A stretch of 64,000 nucleotides of DNA. Source: Mortierella sp. BCC40632. Its lineage: Eukaryota; Mortierellomycota; Mortierellomycetes; Mortierellales; Mortierellaceae. The first letter of the stretch is position 1. Each line of letters opens with the position of its first letter. Below, piece after piece: positions 22,936-35,145 of the stretch. Position numbers and translations under genes: made by a program. Where the stretch lies: NCBI GenBank assembly GCA_011634665.1, contig WAEK01000011.1:885001-949000 (forward strand), given 5' to 3'. The notes below the pieces were generated by a model. The model made no database searches. It saw nothing but the letters and a program-made list of their open reading frames with translations, and was not told where the DNA came from.

Positions 22936-23491
22936 GATGTCGGTGTTATTTTTTTCTCTCCTTTCACCCAGAAACGAGTAGACTCGTAAACTTCATCTGG
23001 ACTCAGGACATGGACAAAAGGATGTATATGAACATGGATTCTATTGGACATTGGACAAAAAAAAAATGCTATTTTTTATGACCAATCGTTGGTTCATACA
23101 CCTACCACTGTTCATGTAATCCATAGCATGTCAAGAAGGCAACAATTAAAAAAAAAAAAAAAAAACGAAATCACTAGCCAAGTTACTCGTCTTTACATTC
23201 CTCCTTTCTTCTCTCGTCAAGGAATGGTGACCATGGTAGAGTTTTCAGAACCTGTCAAATAATGCTGGGTAGTCCAGACGAGTTTCTTTATCTTTAGTCG
23301 CATATGTGTTTCGACTGAGAGAAGGGAATGTTAGTAGCGTTCGAGGAGCCATCCTCGTATGACTTGTCGATGTAGAGAGTAATTCCGTTCCAACAGACTG
23401 TAGAATTGGGGTAGGCACGAGGAACAGGAAGTCACAAGTATTCACGGATAAAGTCAAAGCGTCTTTCACTTGGATGGTGCCTGGCAGCACT

Positions 23492-23529
<38 letters not shown>

Positions 23530-23915
23530 AGCCAAGAGAGGTGCATTGCTTGCACAACATCTTTAGTTTCACTCTTTGTCACTCACGGCAACCAAGACAA
23601 GGATTTAAGATGGCCATTGCAGGGAACACAGTTTATCACACTGCGGAATAGTGTTGCGCTGATAGAAAATATGGAACGAACGAGCAATGACCTGCTCGAG
23701 TAGAGCAGAATGTTCGACCCTTCCTCCTCGAAGCACTTGGCAAAGCTGAGTACCTCACAGGAGCTAGCAACCAGGAACACTGGATTAAAAAAAAAAGACG
23801 CAACACTGCCCCAATCCCAAAAGCCCAATATTCTCTTTTTTTTTCTGTTTCTTCTTTCTTTCCATCCTCCCATCCTTCTCCGCCCACACCACCTCATCCA
23901 TCTCATTTTGCTCCA
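22936..23915. other. Intergenic region between c'' and the JmjC gene
   Basis: The region contains A tracts at about 23149-23164 and 23491-23525 and a CT-rich stretch just before the next start codon. Short frames on both strands lack any recognisable family or periodicity. I see nothing to annotate. Confidence 0.55.
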
Positions 23916-26900
23916 ATGGACATGCAGGACCCACTACTCTTCAGGGTGGGGAGCCTTGGGAATCTCCATTGCCTTTCTGACGAAATCATCATTCGCCACA
24001 TCTTTACGCTTCTTGGACCCAAGGTAGGAAACCACCCTTGGCTGGAGAAACTAGCTTTGCCTAGACAACAGGGTTGAGAGCTCTCCTGCTGACTACCTGA
24101 CATGTATATCTAGGACCTGCGCACGCTATCGATCGTCTCAAGATACTTTCATGTCTTTTCTAGAAACGAGTTCCTCTGGAAAAAAGTCTTTTTCGACACC
24201 CGAAACCGTCAATCGACTCGATTCGTGTATCGTGGTTCATGGCTTCTGACATACTTGTTCCCAAACCCGGAAGACGATCTTGCTTGCTCTCAGCATCCTC
24301 TCGTCACACATCCCTCCAACATCCAAGGTGAGTGTTGACTATAGTTCACAGGGGTTTTTTATTGCATTCGCCATGGGGGGTTGGTATGACCAACCAAAAA
24401 GAAAAAAAAAAAGTCAATAGTCTCCTGATCATTTTGATGCCTGATACTCTAGGAGTGACATCATCATTTCTTCACATGGAATGGACACGAAGCAATATGT
24501 TCTTTGGTCACTTTTACCCGCCACCTTCTACAAGTCCGGGATCGATAAAGAAATCTACTCCTGCAAGTCAGTTGGTGATTCCTGTGGAAAATTATGACGA
24601 TTTGGATCAAGAGACGTTTTATAGGAAATATGGATATGCCAACCGACCGGTGATGCTTCAAAATTCGGGTGTTGAATCATGGCCAGCCTGGAATCTATGG
24701 ACATTGGAGGCGCTTGAACAAAAGGTATTTTGCCACCTCTTCTTTTTCTTTATCCGCTTCTGGATGTTCTAAGGCTGTGCCTTGTCCCCTAGATGAGACT
24801 ATCTAATTGATCTACATTTTGACCGCTTTTTTTTTTTTTTTTTTTTTTTTATTCTTTGACATCTTTCAGTATGGGCATTCGCCATTCAAAGTCTCAAATC
24901 TTGACGGGACGGATGAGCCGACTTTTAAAATGAGTTACAGCGACTTTCGACATTATATTCGATATACTCGAGACGAAGATCCACTCTACTTGTTTGATGC
25001 TCTCTTTGCCGACAACTACCCAGAGTTTGCTGAACAGTACAAAGTAAATGGCCAAAGAAAAAAAAGAAAAGAAAAGATAAAAGTGAATAGGATAGTATGT
25101 CTTTTTTTTTTTTTTTTTTAAAAAAAAAAGATCTCAAACTGACGCCTCCCCCCCTCCTTCTCTGAACTTGGATTAACTATGGAATAGGTACCAAAATACT
25201 TTGAAAATGACTTTTTTTCACTTCTTGACGAAGAGGACCGACCACCGTTTCGATGGATTCTCATTGGACCTCAGAGAACAGGAGCACCTTGGCATACAGA
25301 CCCCTCCGGTACATCTGGTAAGTGTCGCACAAGGACAATACTCAAAATCAAACAGACAAGGCATCGTGTATAGATATTCATGTCGACTCTTGTGGAGTAT
25401 CTTTTTCAACTTTGCTGACTATTTCTTAATACTGTCTACCGACTCGGGGAAAAAAAAAATCATAATAGCCTGGAATACATTGATCTCGGGCCACAAACGA
25501 TGGGCTTTGTAAGTGCAAAGTTGTAGATCTAAGCTCTGGAATGCCTAAGCCGTGGCTTGCGAATGCCTTTAATGACCCTTTTATTTCGTCCCTCGTGTTT
25601 TTCGGATAAAAAAAAAAAAAAAAAAAAGATACCCACCTTACATGGTTCCACCAGGACACGACCCAAGTTCACCTGAACGATTATCTTCGGTCCGGTGGTA
25701 CCTTGACGTATACCCTTTCCTCGATCCAGAGACCAAGCCTCTTGAGATTGTGCAGCATCCTGGGTAACGTATTTCTAGCCTCCCCCTCCCCCGCTGCTTG
25801 TTGCAAGATGGGTCTGAAAGTCAGTGCTGGAGAGAGACTGACATGTTCTGGTCCTTTTATTGATTCTTTTAGCCAAACAATCTATGTCCCTTCAGGATGG
25901 TGGCATTTGGTGTTGAATATGGACGATACTGTCGCTGTGACCCAAAATTTTGCGGATGAAACCAATATTCTTTCAGTCAAGGCCACTTTACAATCTGACA
26001 AAAAGGATGAGATCCAGGTAGAGTCACTTGACAATCAAACGTTCGTGCCTTATTCTAGCTTTAAATAACTGCTAACAAGAATGGATAATTTTTTCCCTCC
26101 TTCATAGATCCATCGGTGGAAACTCCTTTCCGAGAGATTAGCCACCTTCCGCCCAGATCTTGAGTCAATGGTCAAATATGAGCCAGAGTACCTTTCAGCC
26201 TCGATACCAGGCGAAGACTCTTCTTGGGATGACCTTGACTCGCCCGTTGTTCTGGAACTATGGAAAGAGCGTGTCAGGAAAGTTGTGCTAAAGGCAACGG
26301 GTGCCTTGCTGGGCGATGACATCAATCCTGTTGGAGAAGGCATCAATATGGTATGAACATGAACAGTGAACCCCTTTTTCGTTGATTCGCTAGCGAAAAA
26401 GAAACAAGACTTGTAATTAACCGAAGTATTTTTTTTTTCTTTGCGGGATTAGTGCTTTTCCACGAAAGAGGGCTTTATCAAGTTCTTCACACCATTCTAT
26501 GATGGGCATTCAAGTTTCAGTGCAGAACTTCATGCAAACCTTGTATTGAAGAACTCGAAATCGATGGCTCCCCACATGCTTCGGTCTCCAGCATTGTTGG
26601 GACATGGTTATCTTTTGGAACCGAATCCAGACAACTCTCGTTGGCAGTGGCCTTATATTATAACAGAGAATGTGTCGTTCAAGTCTAGCAGTTCATCAGC
26701 CCTTCCAGGGGTTACAACGTTACCCCAGTACGAATCATTCCTAGAAGCAACAGATTACCTGCCCTATGATGATGCCGAGTATCTCCGATTCCTGCCTCCG
26801 GTTCTTGACACACTTGATTGTAAGTTGAAGTAGCTCCCTTCCCTCCTTACCCCAAAAAAGAATATTGATAAATCCAAAGCGAAGTTGACATGGGAAATGG

Positions 26901-27608
26901 TATGATTGGGTATTTCTAACCTGACCCTCCAAATTAGATTACCATACTTTACCTATCAGTGGCTCTCAAGAAGAATCGGTAGACAACTTTAGCAAACAAC
27001 TCTCACGACGTATCCAGAATGCTGTTCTGAACCACCAACGATGGAGAATCCTTCCAAGGCACTTGATCGATTTGTTACCCAAATACCTACCTCGGACCAG
27101 TCTGGAGGTCTTTGATCCTACCAAGGATGTAGTAGTTGGTTTGGTGCATGGAGACATTAGTCCCAGTAATATCCTCGGCGTTTTGAAGTCTGTTCCTGGT
27201 TCTTGTCCTACCGAGACCGAGACAGGGTTTGATACGACTCGATCGACGCCTGTTCCAGGAGAACTGGAAGAGACCGAGGAAGAGTTTGTACCCAGGCTGG
27301 TGATTGATTTTGGAGATGCACTTTTTTCAGCGGATCCGTTGGTTGATTATACAGCAGTCTTTGTGACGATTCTCAATTGTCGAACGGATCTAGAAGCCAA
27401 GACAATGTTGTTGGATTCATGGAGGCGATTGTCGGGTGAGAGGACGAGTGAAGACAGGAAACGATTGATGCGACGATGTTTGTGGCATGTATTGTTGTGG
27501 CCAAGTGATGGACTAAGTCGACATTTTGCAGAGTGTGTTGGTTTGGGTGAGATGAATTCCTGGGAACAAGTCGAAGAGACTGTGTTTGGCTGGTGGTCAG
27601 CTCTGTGA
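23916..27608 (+). CDS. F-box / JmjC hydroxylase / aminoglycoside-phosphotransferase-like fusion
   Basis: Eleven exons (23916..24023, 24114..24327, 24453..24724, 24870..25043, 25188..25317, 25469..25508, 25629..25763, 25873..26017, 26108..26350, 26453..26819, 26938..27608) give 832 residues. Residues about 15-65 are an F-box ([18 protein letters not shown]). The JmjC domain has the Fe(II) ligands H292 and D294 ([13 protein letters not shown]) and H369 ([10 protein letters not shown]), as in JMJD6-type 2-oxoglutarate oxygenases. The C-terminal third has an APH/choline-kinase-type catalytic loop, HGDISPSN (about 678), and IDFGDA (about 730), both intact. Plant JMJ21-type proteins have a related F-box-JmjC-extension plan. 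The likely role is a hydroxylase or demethylase attached to an SCF ligase, with an active small-molecule- or protein-kinase module; substrates are unknown. The 40-base exon 6 is required to keep the JmjC core. Confidence 0.9.
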
Positions 27609-28216
27609 AGACAAGAAAAAAAAATGGAGAAGGAAGGGGGAAAGGAGACTTCACTTTCTCACTGCAAAAGGAATAAAGATTGGTCTCTTGGCTAACTGAT
27701 GAAGAGACTCTTTCAGATATATCTCGACTTGATACAATGATATAAAGGTCCAACTAGAGGGGTGCTAGTTAGTCGCTATTGCTATTCAAGTACGGGTCTT
27801 TCCTCTGCTCTACTAGACGAATCAAGATGGTTACCGACTCGCTTGCTTCTTTCTATACTTTCGTGTAAATCGATCGCCCCTTCATGCAAAAATAATCAAT
27901 ATAATAGAAACCGTGTCAAAAAAAAAAAAAAAAAAAAGGACGAACGAGAGATGGACATTCACAGGCAAGTCCAATCCTACAGGAGGGTTGTGTTGTACAA
28001 AACTTCTGACGAAGAGAGTAAGAACAGATGCTTTGCCCAGTCTGACTTTTTTTTCTTTTCTTTTTTTTTTTGCGAGTTATTGGTTACAGTTTTTACTTTT
28101 GGTGCTTCAATTCCAATATCTACATCTCCACAAGGTGAGTAAGCGGATAAAAAAAAAAAATAACAACCTGCTCGTTGTATTCTTCATGGGTGAGCCGGTA
28201 GATTGATTAATGATGA
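27609..28216. other. Convergent intergenic region
   Basis: This lies between the 3' ends of the JmjC fusion (+) and the unknown helical gene (-). It holds a poly(A) tract at 27919-27937 and T tracts near 28046-28071. Apart from a polyadenylation motif near 27672, nothing is recognised. Confidence 0.55.
27672..27677 (+). terminator. Polyadenylation signal AATAAA
   Basis: A perfect AATAAA lies 64 bases after the stop codon of the JmjC fusion gene, a suitable distance for 3' end formation. Confidence 0.45.
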
Positions 28217-29526
28217 TCATGATGCTCCTTGACCCCATGGTTGACTCAAGTAGCCCGCTGCAGGTGAGCCAAGGCTATGACTAGACACGGATCGAGGATC
28301 ATGCTGTGGTAGTCCCTGAAGTACATGTCCCGCCCCAATACCGTCTATCATTCCATGGCCTGCACGAACGGCATGGCCCGGAGCAAATCCTTGCGCTTGT
28401 TGATCCTCTCTAGGTCGCTCAAGACTTGCCAACTTGGCAAGCCATTGATCCAAAAAGGGTTCAATGCTTTCTGTCACCAACTTTGTCTGCTCACTCGAAA
28501 TTCGGATCGCTCGTGCTTTTTCATCAATGGTCGATCCATCGCCTGTGAGTGCTAGGTACCGGAGGTCAGCGATCCGTTCTATCTCAATGACCTTTGGCTC
28601 TAGCTTTTGCGCAACAAGGCATTGTTCTCTCCAAAATCGGATAGCTTCTGTAACTTCGCCGGCCAAGAACAACAGTCGACTGTTATTAAATCCCGCACCG
28701 TTCGGACCTGTATACGAATGAGTAGACGATTCATGGGTTGTTAACCAGATGGGTTGCTCCTTTCAACCCTAAAAGATTCCTTTGTTCTAGAATCCAGTTT
28801 ATCCAAGAGTGACATACCTCCTGGTATAGAGGGAACAGCGGGTGGTATAGATGCTCTTGCAAGGAGTGTATCCACTTGGCCTAGGTGCTGGGCTCCTGTG
28901 CGCTCCACGACTTGGAATGATTGCAGAGCATGATCGCGGATGTGCTGTGCAAGTCCCGAGAGTCTTTCTGTCCTCTCAAACTGTCTATAGAATGAAGCAC
29001 AGTCTTGGTCGATGTACCAAGCACAGAGTGATAGCGATCGTCGAATGTATCGAAAGAGCAGCGTTCGATAGTGGTTGTGGTCGGCAATAAGTCGAGTCAA
29101 TCTTACATCCAGTTGATCCTGGTCGATCACTGCTCCCGGGGTGGTTCTTCCTTCCAGGGACATGGGCTCTGGGGTTGACGAGGTCGCTACAATACTCCTG
29201 TCGTTTAAGGAAGGAGACATGAAAGGAAAAAAAAGAAAAAAAAAAGAAAAAAGCTCAATGTCCGCTGCGTAAAAGCCGTATGGGCGATAGGTTTGGCTGA
29301 TATTGAACGAGCCTGCAGGTCTATCGTTGATCGACCTAGTCGATTCTTTTCCTCCAGAGTCTGACCAAATCTCAAAGGCGAGTCCTGAATGGGGGTGAGT
29401 GAGTGTCTGTGTCTGTCTGTGTGTGTGTGTGTGCAAGGGAAGGAGAGGAGGAAGAGAGCACATGCATTTGCTATGATCGATGAGGTCTCGGTGTCCGCCT
29501 CCCAAGGCGCCATCACATCCCTTACC
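28217..29526 (-). CDS. Uncharacterised helical (coiled-coil) protein
   Basis: Exon complement(28217..28707) joins complement(28746..29384) through a GT-AG intron in phase 1. A further upstream exon, complement(..29526), joins at the acceptor 29385-29386 and adds LAFEIWSDSGGKESTRSIND in frame. It has no ATG before an in-frame stop near 29622, so either the start lies in an exon I could not find or translation begins at the ATG at 29220 (MSPSLNDRS), giving 321 residues. The body is charged and helical: LDVRLTRLIADHNHYRTLLF, RRSLSLCAWYIDQD, FYRQFERTERL and LVTESIEPFLDQWLAKLASL. The tail is Gly/His/Pro-rich. There is no signal peptide or membrane segment. I do not recognise the family. A structural role in a coiled-coil complex is possible but unproven. 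Confidence 0.6.
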
Positions 29527-29599
29527 AGACAGTCGCGCCGACCCTTTGAGCAATGCCACACGATTTGCAGCTGTTGTAGCCGTTCTTTTTTTTTTTTCT

Positions 29600-29689
29600 T
29601 CTTTTTCTTTTTGGTGTGATCAAGCGGGCGGTCCCAGCAAAATTCAATCCAGAGAATGACCGACTTTACAAACGAGAAGCAACAACAGA

Positions 29690-29725
<36 letters not shown>

Positions 29726-30560
29726 TGAACCCTGACAGCGCCGAACACCCAGAAGAGTCCGACTACTTGGCGAGTGTGTGCCGCAGTGAGCTAAATGAAA
29801 GCAGAGATGCTGACTGTCGTTGGTGATCGTGCCACTGCTGTTAATGAGGGTACTGGAGTGCTGAAATGGGCTGGTGGATGGAGAAGGTCTGTCCTGTCTT
29901 TTTTGGCTTGGGTTGAGGCAGGCAAGATCCGGTCTGGAGAGAAGAAGAAGAAGAAGAGGGCGAGAGGGAGTGGCGAGAGCTGAGTGAGAGAGTAGGTGAG
30001 AGAGTGGGAGAGGGAGAGAGAGAGAGAGAGACAGACGAAATTTTCCAAAAAGGCTTAGCAAACTTCGAACGAACGAAACTAGTGAGTGTTCCTCCTCTAA
30101 CCTTCATCCTTGGAAGACTAACTAGCCTTGGTAACGTAACAACAAAAAACAAAAAAAAACAAACTCTATCATAAGCTAATACTCCAAAGCTCTTGCCCTA
30201 GTCTCTTTGCTCATTTCTCACTCCTCATAGACTCCCCTCATAGTCAATATTGGGATTCAACAGAAAGACTTGCCAAAAGAACGGCACAAAACAATCTTGT
30301 ATCCTCGAGTTTACAGGCCCTCGCCGATCCATATATTGGATAGAAAAAAAAAATATGATACACTAACTTTTACATAGATAAATGGATAGGAGTGCTGGCT
30401 AGGGTCAAGGCAAGTGTACTGTAATGCCCTTAGGATTTGAATTACAAAAAAGAAAAAAGTCGCCTATCGCACAAAGAATACTCGTTATTCACTTTCTCTC
30501 AAGTCCATCACTTCCAGATTCTAGCACAGAAAGATCACAGTGTAGGCAGTGGGGCACCCG
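29600..30560. other. Intergenic region between two minus-strand genes
   Basis: The stretch holds poly(T)/poly(A) tracts (A run at about 29697-29723), a GA-rich block at 29939-30032 and AT-rich DNA. It should include the 5' UTR or missing 5' exon of the helical gene and the 3' UTR of the GATA factor. No additional gene is seen. Confidence 0.5.
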
Positions 30561-33522
30561 TTACTGGGTCTGATAGAGGGATGGTGTCGTAATCGTCATT
30601 GGGAATGGAGAAGATCCAAGCCGAGGGGTAGGAAGTTGTTGTTGTGATGCATGCGCGGCCATTGCTGGGTCACTTCCAGAACTCATTGAAGAAGATCCAA
30701 TGTCAGTGTTCTTTTTGACAGTCGTCTTTGTCACTTTGCCAGGCTTTGGTCCTTTGGTCTTGGGCACCTTTCCTTCCTGTTGCTTCTGAGCAAGCCTGTT
30801 CTGACGTGCAACACTACGAGAGTACCGGAGTCCACAGGCATTGCAGAGATCCTTCTTTCCAGACTGTCCTCGTCGCCACTCGGGCGAATTGGTCGTTCCA
30901 CAGCTCTCACATGCCTTTTCTTCTTGATTCAATTTCATGACCGTTCCACTATGTCCATTAGCTCCTGCAGTGCCTGAAGGAGTCCGTTCATTAGAGACTC
31001 CCGTGCGTGCACTAGTACCACTCTCCGGACGGCGACTCGATGTCGATTGGGTTGTCGACCCTGCTGAGGAAGGCTTTTTCCGAACGGCAGCGTCATGGGC
31101 GGGGTGCCGTGGGGATGAGGCCTTTCGTTGTTTAGTTGACTTGCTTTCACTCATAATACCATCATCTGATCCCGAGAGTACTGAGGATAGTCTGCTTTCA
31201 ATGGAGGACGAAAGTTGGGTCGGCGTAGGTTGTGAGCGTGCATCCACCCCAGAGACATGACGTTGAAATGAAGGTGATGACGGTGACAGGGCATGTCCAA
31301 CCATGGCAGCAATTGCAGGGTGAGGGGTCGAGGCATGCCACATAGAAGCTGGCGTATCACCGAGATGGGATGTTGTCGCGTTCCCACGATCAAGTTCTTC
31401 ACCCTTATAATCATTCAAGAAGCTGAGTGACTCTTGCATCGTGTCAGGAAGGGGTAGATGGGGCGGAGGAGAAGACGATGACACAGATGATGGTGAAGAG
31501 ATTCCTGCAGAACTTCTTGAATATGGGTGAAAGGAAGACTGGCCATGTGTTGAACTAGGGCCATTTCTGATAGGGCCAGGTGTAGAAGAGCTGGACCCTA
31601 CTCCTGGGGACATGGATGATTGCGAGACAACAGAGTTCCTTAAAAAGGGAGAGAGAGATGGAAGGGATGGGATGACAAGGGGTGAATTTAGCGCGGACAC
31701 TGGTGATCCATTCGAGCTTCCGGCCGTTCCAAAGACACTGGAGCCGAGAGGTGACGGGGACGACAACAAGCCGAGTCCCGAAAGATGATCCGTCGGTGCG
31801 CTGCCTCCGAATGCAGCTCCTAGTATTCGTACACTTGAGTGGTTGTCAGAGTGCGGAGGACCTCCTGGAGCGGACGTGACGAGAGATGTCGAAGGAGAGC
31901 CGGCAACCCACGCACCAGTAGGGGCAGAAGGTGACGTCTGGAAACAGGCAAAGATAATGTGGCCATATGGAATGAAAACAGACTCGACTTGATACGATGG
32001 CTCACACCCTGAGGGACTTAGAGTCGGTAGAGTGTGTTTTGAGCAGAAACGTTTCAAGCATGTCGTTTTCTCTAGTGCATCGGCTGGGATGTGGTGAGAT
32101 TTGACGATTTGGGTATAAAGATCGGGGTTGTAGGCGATCGAACCGAGGTTGGGCGAGATATTTCCATTGCTTGGCTCTGGCCATGTCAAAAGCAGGTTGC
32201 GGTTCTGGGAATCATAGAGCTGAAATATACGCTTTGTCCGGCGGTCTGCAGTTTGTCTGTGGACATTTGGTGGAGATGACCCTTGGGTTTCTTCCTGTTT
32301 TGTTGGATGTTCTGACCCTTCCTCGACACTTTGTGGTTGTGGGCTATGCCTTGTGATAGTCGGCTTTGTGTCAACCGAGTCCTGTAAATGGCGCAACATC
32401 TCCGGAGCAAGATTCTAGAGTCGAGGTAATGACAAAGGTAAATACCCAGGCATAGTACAGGGCTTGGCGCCTATGCTTCTGTCCGATCAAGCGCTCTTTG
32501 ACACAAAAGCTGCTTACCGCCAGCGACTCCTTTGGTTCCCCGCATATTCCGTTGGACCAGAAACCCTTATAAAAGACCCTCTAGAAGTAAGGGTTCGAGA
32601 AGAAAAAAAAAAAAAAAAAAAAAAAGATAGAAAAAAATTGATGGTGAGATCCATGGTGGTGGTGGTGGTGGTGGTGGAAAGGAGCTAGATGAAACCATTG
32701 GGAAGTCTTCAGTAGATAATACTTACGCCCATCAATATGGAAGAATCCAAGGACGACCTCATCGCTCACCACGTTCATCACTACGTCCAAAATCATGTAT
32801 TCGTCCTCTTCGCCGTTTTGAAAAATATCTTCGTAATCCTTGCACTCCCCCTCCTGCGCCGGCTCCTGCGCCTTTTCTGGCAGTAATTCCTTGATTGGAG
32901 GGCGGAATGGGTGAATGTCGCCGGTTGCGGTTGAAGTCTGGCCGAGGTCGAGTGCTGATGACGAATTGTCGTTATTTGCACTCGCATTGCTACCATTCTG
33001 AAAGTTGGTCTGTCCTACACCTCTTGGTGACATCGTCTGTGGACATGAATCCGCTGTGGCTACTTTAGAAGACTGAGGTTGCCGCGCCAGCTTGCGCTGC
33101 TGCCATTCTGGACAGACATTCTTGAACCGGCATCTAAAAGAGTTGTAATGGGGAGTCGATAAAAGAGGTTAGGACTGAATCTGGAAGAGTCATCCAAGAC
33201 TAGACATGGACATGGAGGAGTCTTACCGGGTAACACTGCCATAGAGATTGTGTACATCCATGAACGCATTCAAGTCCTTGCGAGCAAGCTTGGCTTCATC
33301 AGGATGAATATAGTCGAAAAAAGACTTGCCGAGGAGCTGCTTATACTTTGCACTGACTGCTCGCTGTACAGAAGTGGACAGGTAGATAAACCGAAGATCA
33401 CCATAGGTCATCAAGGCCCAAAAACAATGGACAGACTCGATAGCCGAAGCGCACTCGGTCTTTTGTGATGGAGATCTCTGCGGAGTGCTATTTCGAATGT
33501 ATTGGTGCTGTGAGGATTCCAT
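30561..33522 (-). CDS. GATA-type zinc-finger transcription factor with N-terminal PAS-like domain
   Basis: Exons complement(33227..33522), (32723..33133), (32518..32578) and (30561..32414) give 873 residues. Residues about 30-105 are PAS-like: a hydrophobic strand (FWALMTYGDLRFIYL), then LLGKSFFDYIHPDEAKLAR and GSVTRCRFKN. Exon 3 (GFWSNGICGEP) joins NLAPEMLRHL. The GATA finger at about 756-782 is C-x2-C-x18-C-x2-C (ACESCGTTNSPEWRRG, LCNACGLRYSR), the 18-residue-loop type found in white-collar-like and plant GATA factors. It is followed by a basic tail (KVPKTKGPKPGKVTKTTVKK). The middle is Ser/Pro-rich and probably disordered. The role should be sequence-specific (GATA) transcription control, with PAS-mediated dimerisation or sensing. 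No LOV flavin Cys motif is seen, so a light-sensor role is not supported. The exon 2/3 donor (GTATTA at 32722) was chosen because the better-looking GTAAGT breaks the frame. Confidence 0.85.
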
Positions 33523-35145
33523 GGTGGGGTAATGATTACGTCCGTTTCTTGGCTAATGACTAGAAAAAGGCAGGCAAGGTTGTTTGCGGCGGCACACGTT
33601 GAAAAAGTCGTTGGGATTTTCTGTATGCAGACGGATGGCCTCGAGAGGCTGGTCAGTGGAAGGTGGATGACAGATTCTGGCTTGGGATGGATGATTGGTA
33701 GAAAGGCCGAGTTGATGACAGGGCTTTTTTTTCTGAGCGAGCCTTGATGCAGTGGATGGCTGCTGCGGCCAGCGTTATTAGAGCGGACAGAGTCGAATAC
33801 AGCGTGCAGGAGGTCGTCGGCCAGGAGGTTGGCGAGTCAACGGTTGCAGCGACCAGAGTATCAGACAAAGAGGATGCGCAGGTGAATGATAATCGTGGTG
33901 CAGGCCGAGCAATCGCAAAAAAAGAAGAAAACAAGTCGAGCAAGGATGGACGAGGTGGCAGTTGATTAGGTGATAAAGAACAGATGTTGGCGGACAAAGT
34001 TCAAATGAGAGATTTTGGACAAGGCTCCGAGACCACTTGGTGTGCAATTAAGGGAAGTAGACACAGTCCAAGGCCGCGAAGCTCCATGATCCTGCGCTCC
34101 TCAGAATAGGAGATATCCAGGTCGGCTACTGGGTCTCAGATAGTACATCTTGGAGTCAGATGTAAAGAGCATATCTTTGCCGAGGATTGAGCTGTCCTGC
34201 TCTCTCTCCCGCTACATCTATGGAAATAGAACATAAACCGAGACTGGTCGTTTTGGATTGAGCGAGGACTGACTAACGATTCATTGAGACTCGAAAAAAA
34301 GTTCAGCGGGTCAGTGCCCTTGCCTTCTCCACCCAGGTCTAGCCCAAGAACGCAAGTAAAGGTGCATGGAAGTGAAGGTAACGGTATACTACCAAGAGAC
34401 CGAGCTCCGATTGTTGATCGATGGGTCAGCACTGCTTAAAGAACCCAAGGATCGCGTGGCATCCGCGACACGAGGGTCCAAAAAGAAGGTTTCAGGGATA
34501 TTACAGTGTCATCGCGATCAACAAGGCGCAGGGCGGACAGCATTGTTGGCCTCAATTTTCATGCACTCCGCCCTTTTAATGCTAGTAGGGTGGCGTGGAG
34601 ACTTTTATTTGGGTCGAGGACACATTGGCGCCTACAGGGGCTAAGAGGCCATGATTCCGAAAGGTTGTTCTATTTACTTGTCATTCCTTTTGTTCCTTTT
34701 GTTCCTTTTGTTCCTGGATCGTTTGTACTACTGTCCATCCCCGCTGTCTTCTCTCTCTTTTACTTTTGCTTCAACTTGTCGGCCATGGTATAGCCAGAGT
34801 CCACCTCACAATACCTGCTGCACAGCTCGAAGCAACTCTTGAAGAGGGTCGATATACATCTCCCAGGGGAAGACTCATTTACCTTTAACCAAATCCGTCC
34901 TTTTTCATTTTTGAGGACCTTGGGCAGTGCTTTGAACAAGGGAAACAGACTGGCCAGCTCTTTCGTGATTTTCGTTCGCACCCAAACCAAAATCTTTCAA
35001 TTAGACGGGGCGCAGCAGAGAACTAACGGCCCTTTTTTGAGGGTCGCGGGAAGAATGATGATCTTTTTTGTCCATCCTCATTTATTGCTTCATCCGGCAG
35101 TGGACATTTTCATCCGCTAGCCTGCAATCTGTCAAATCACCCTAG
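33523..35145. other. Divergent intergenic region between the GATA factor and the TRAF7-like gene
   Basis: This region should hold both promoters and the missing 5' exon of the TRAF7-like gene. A 10-base unit TTCCTTTTGT is repeated about three times at 34684-34714. The open frames here (up to 114 codons) have no family features. Nothing else is seen. Confidence 0.5.
34684..34714. repeat. Short TTCCTTTTGT tandem repeat
   Basis: Three perfect head-to-tail copies of a 10-base pyrimidine-rich unit, plus a partial one. Confidence 0.7.
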
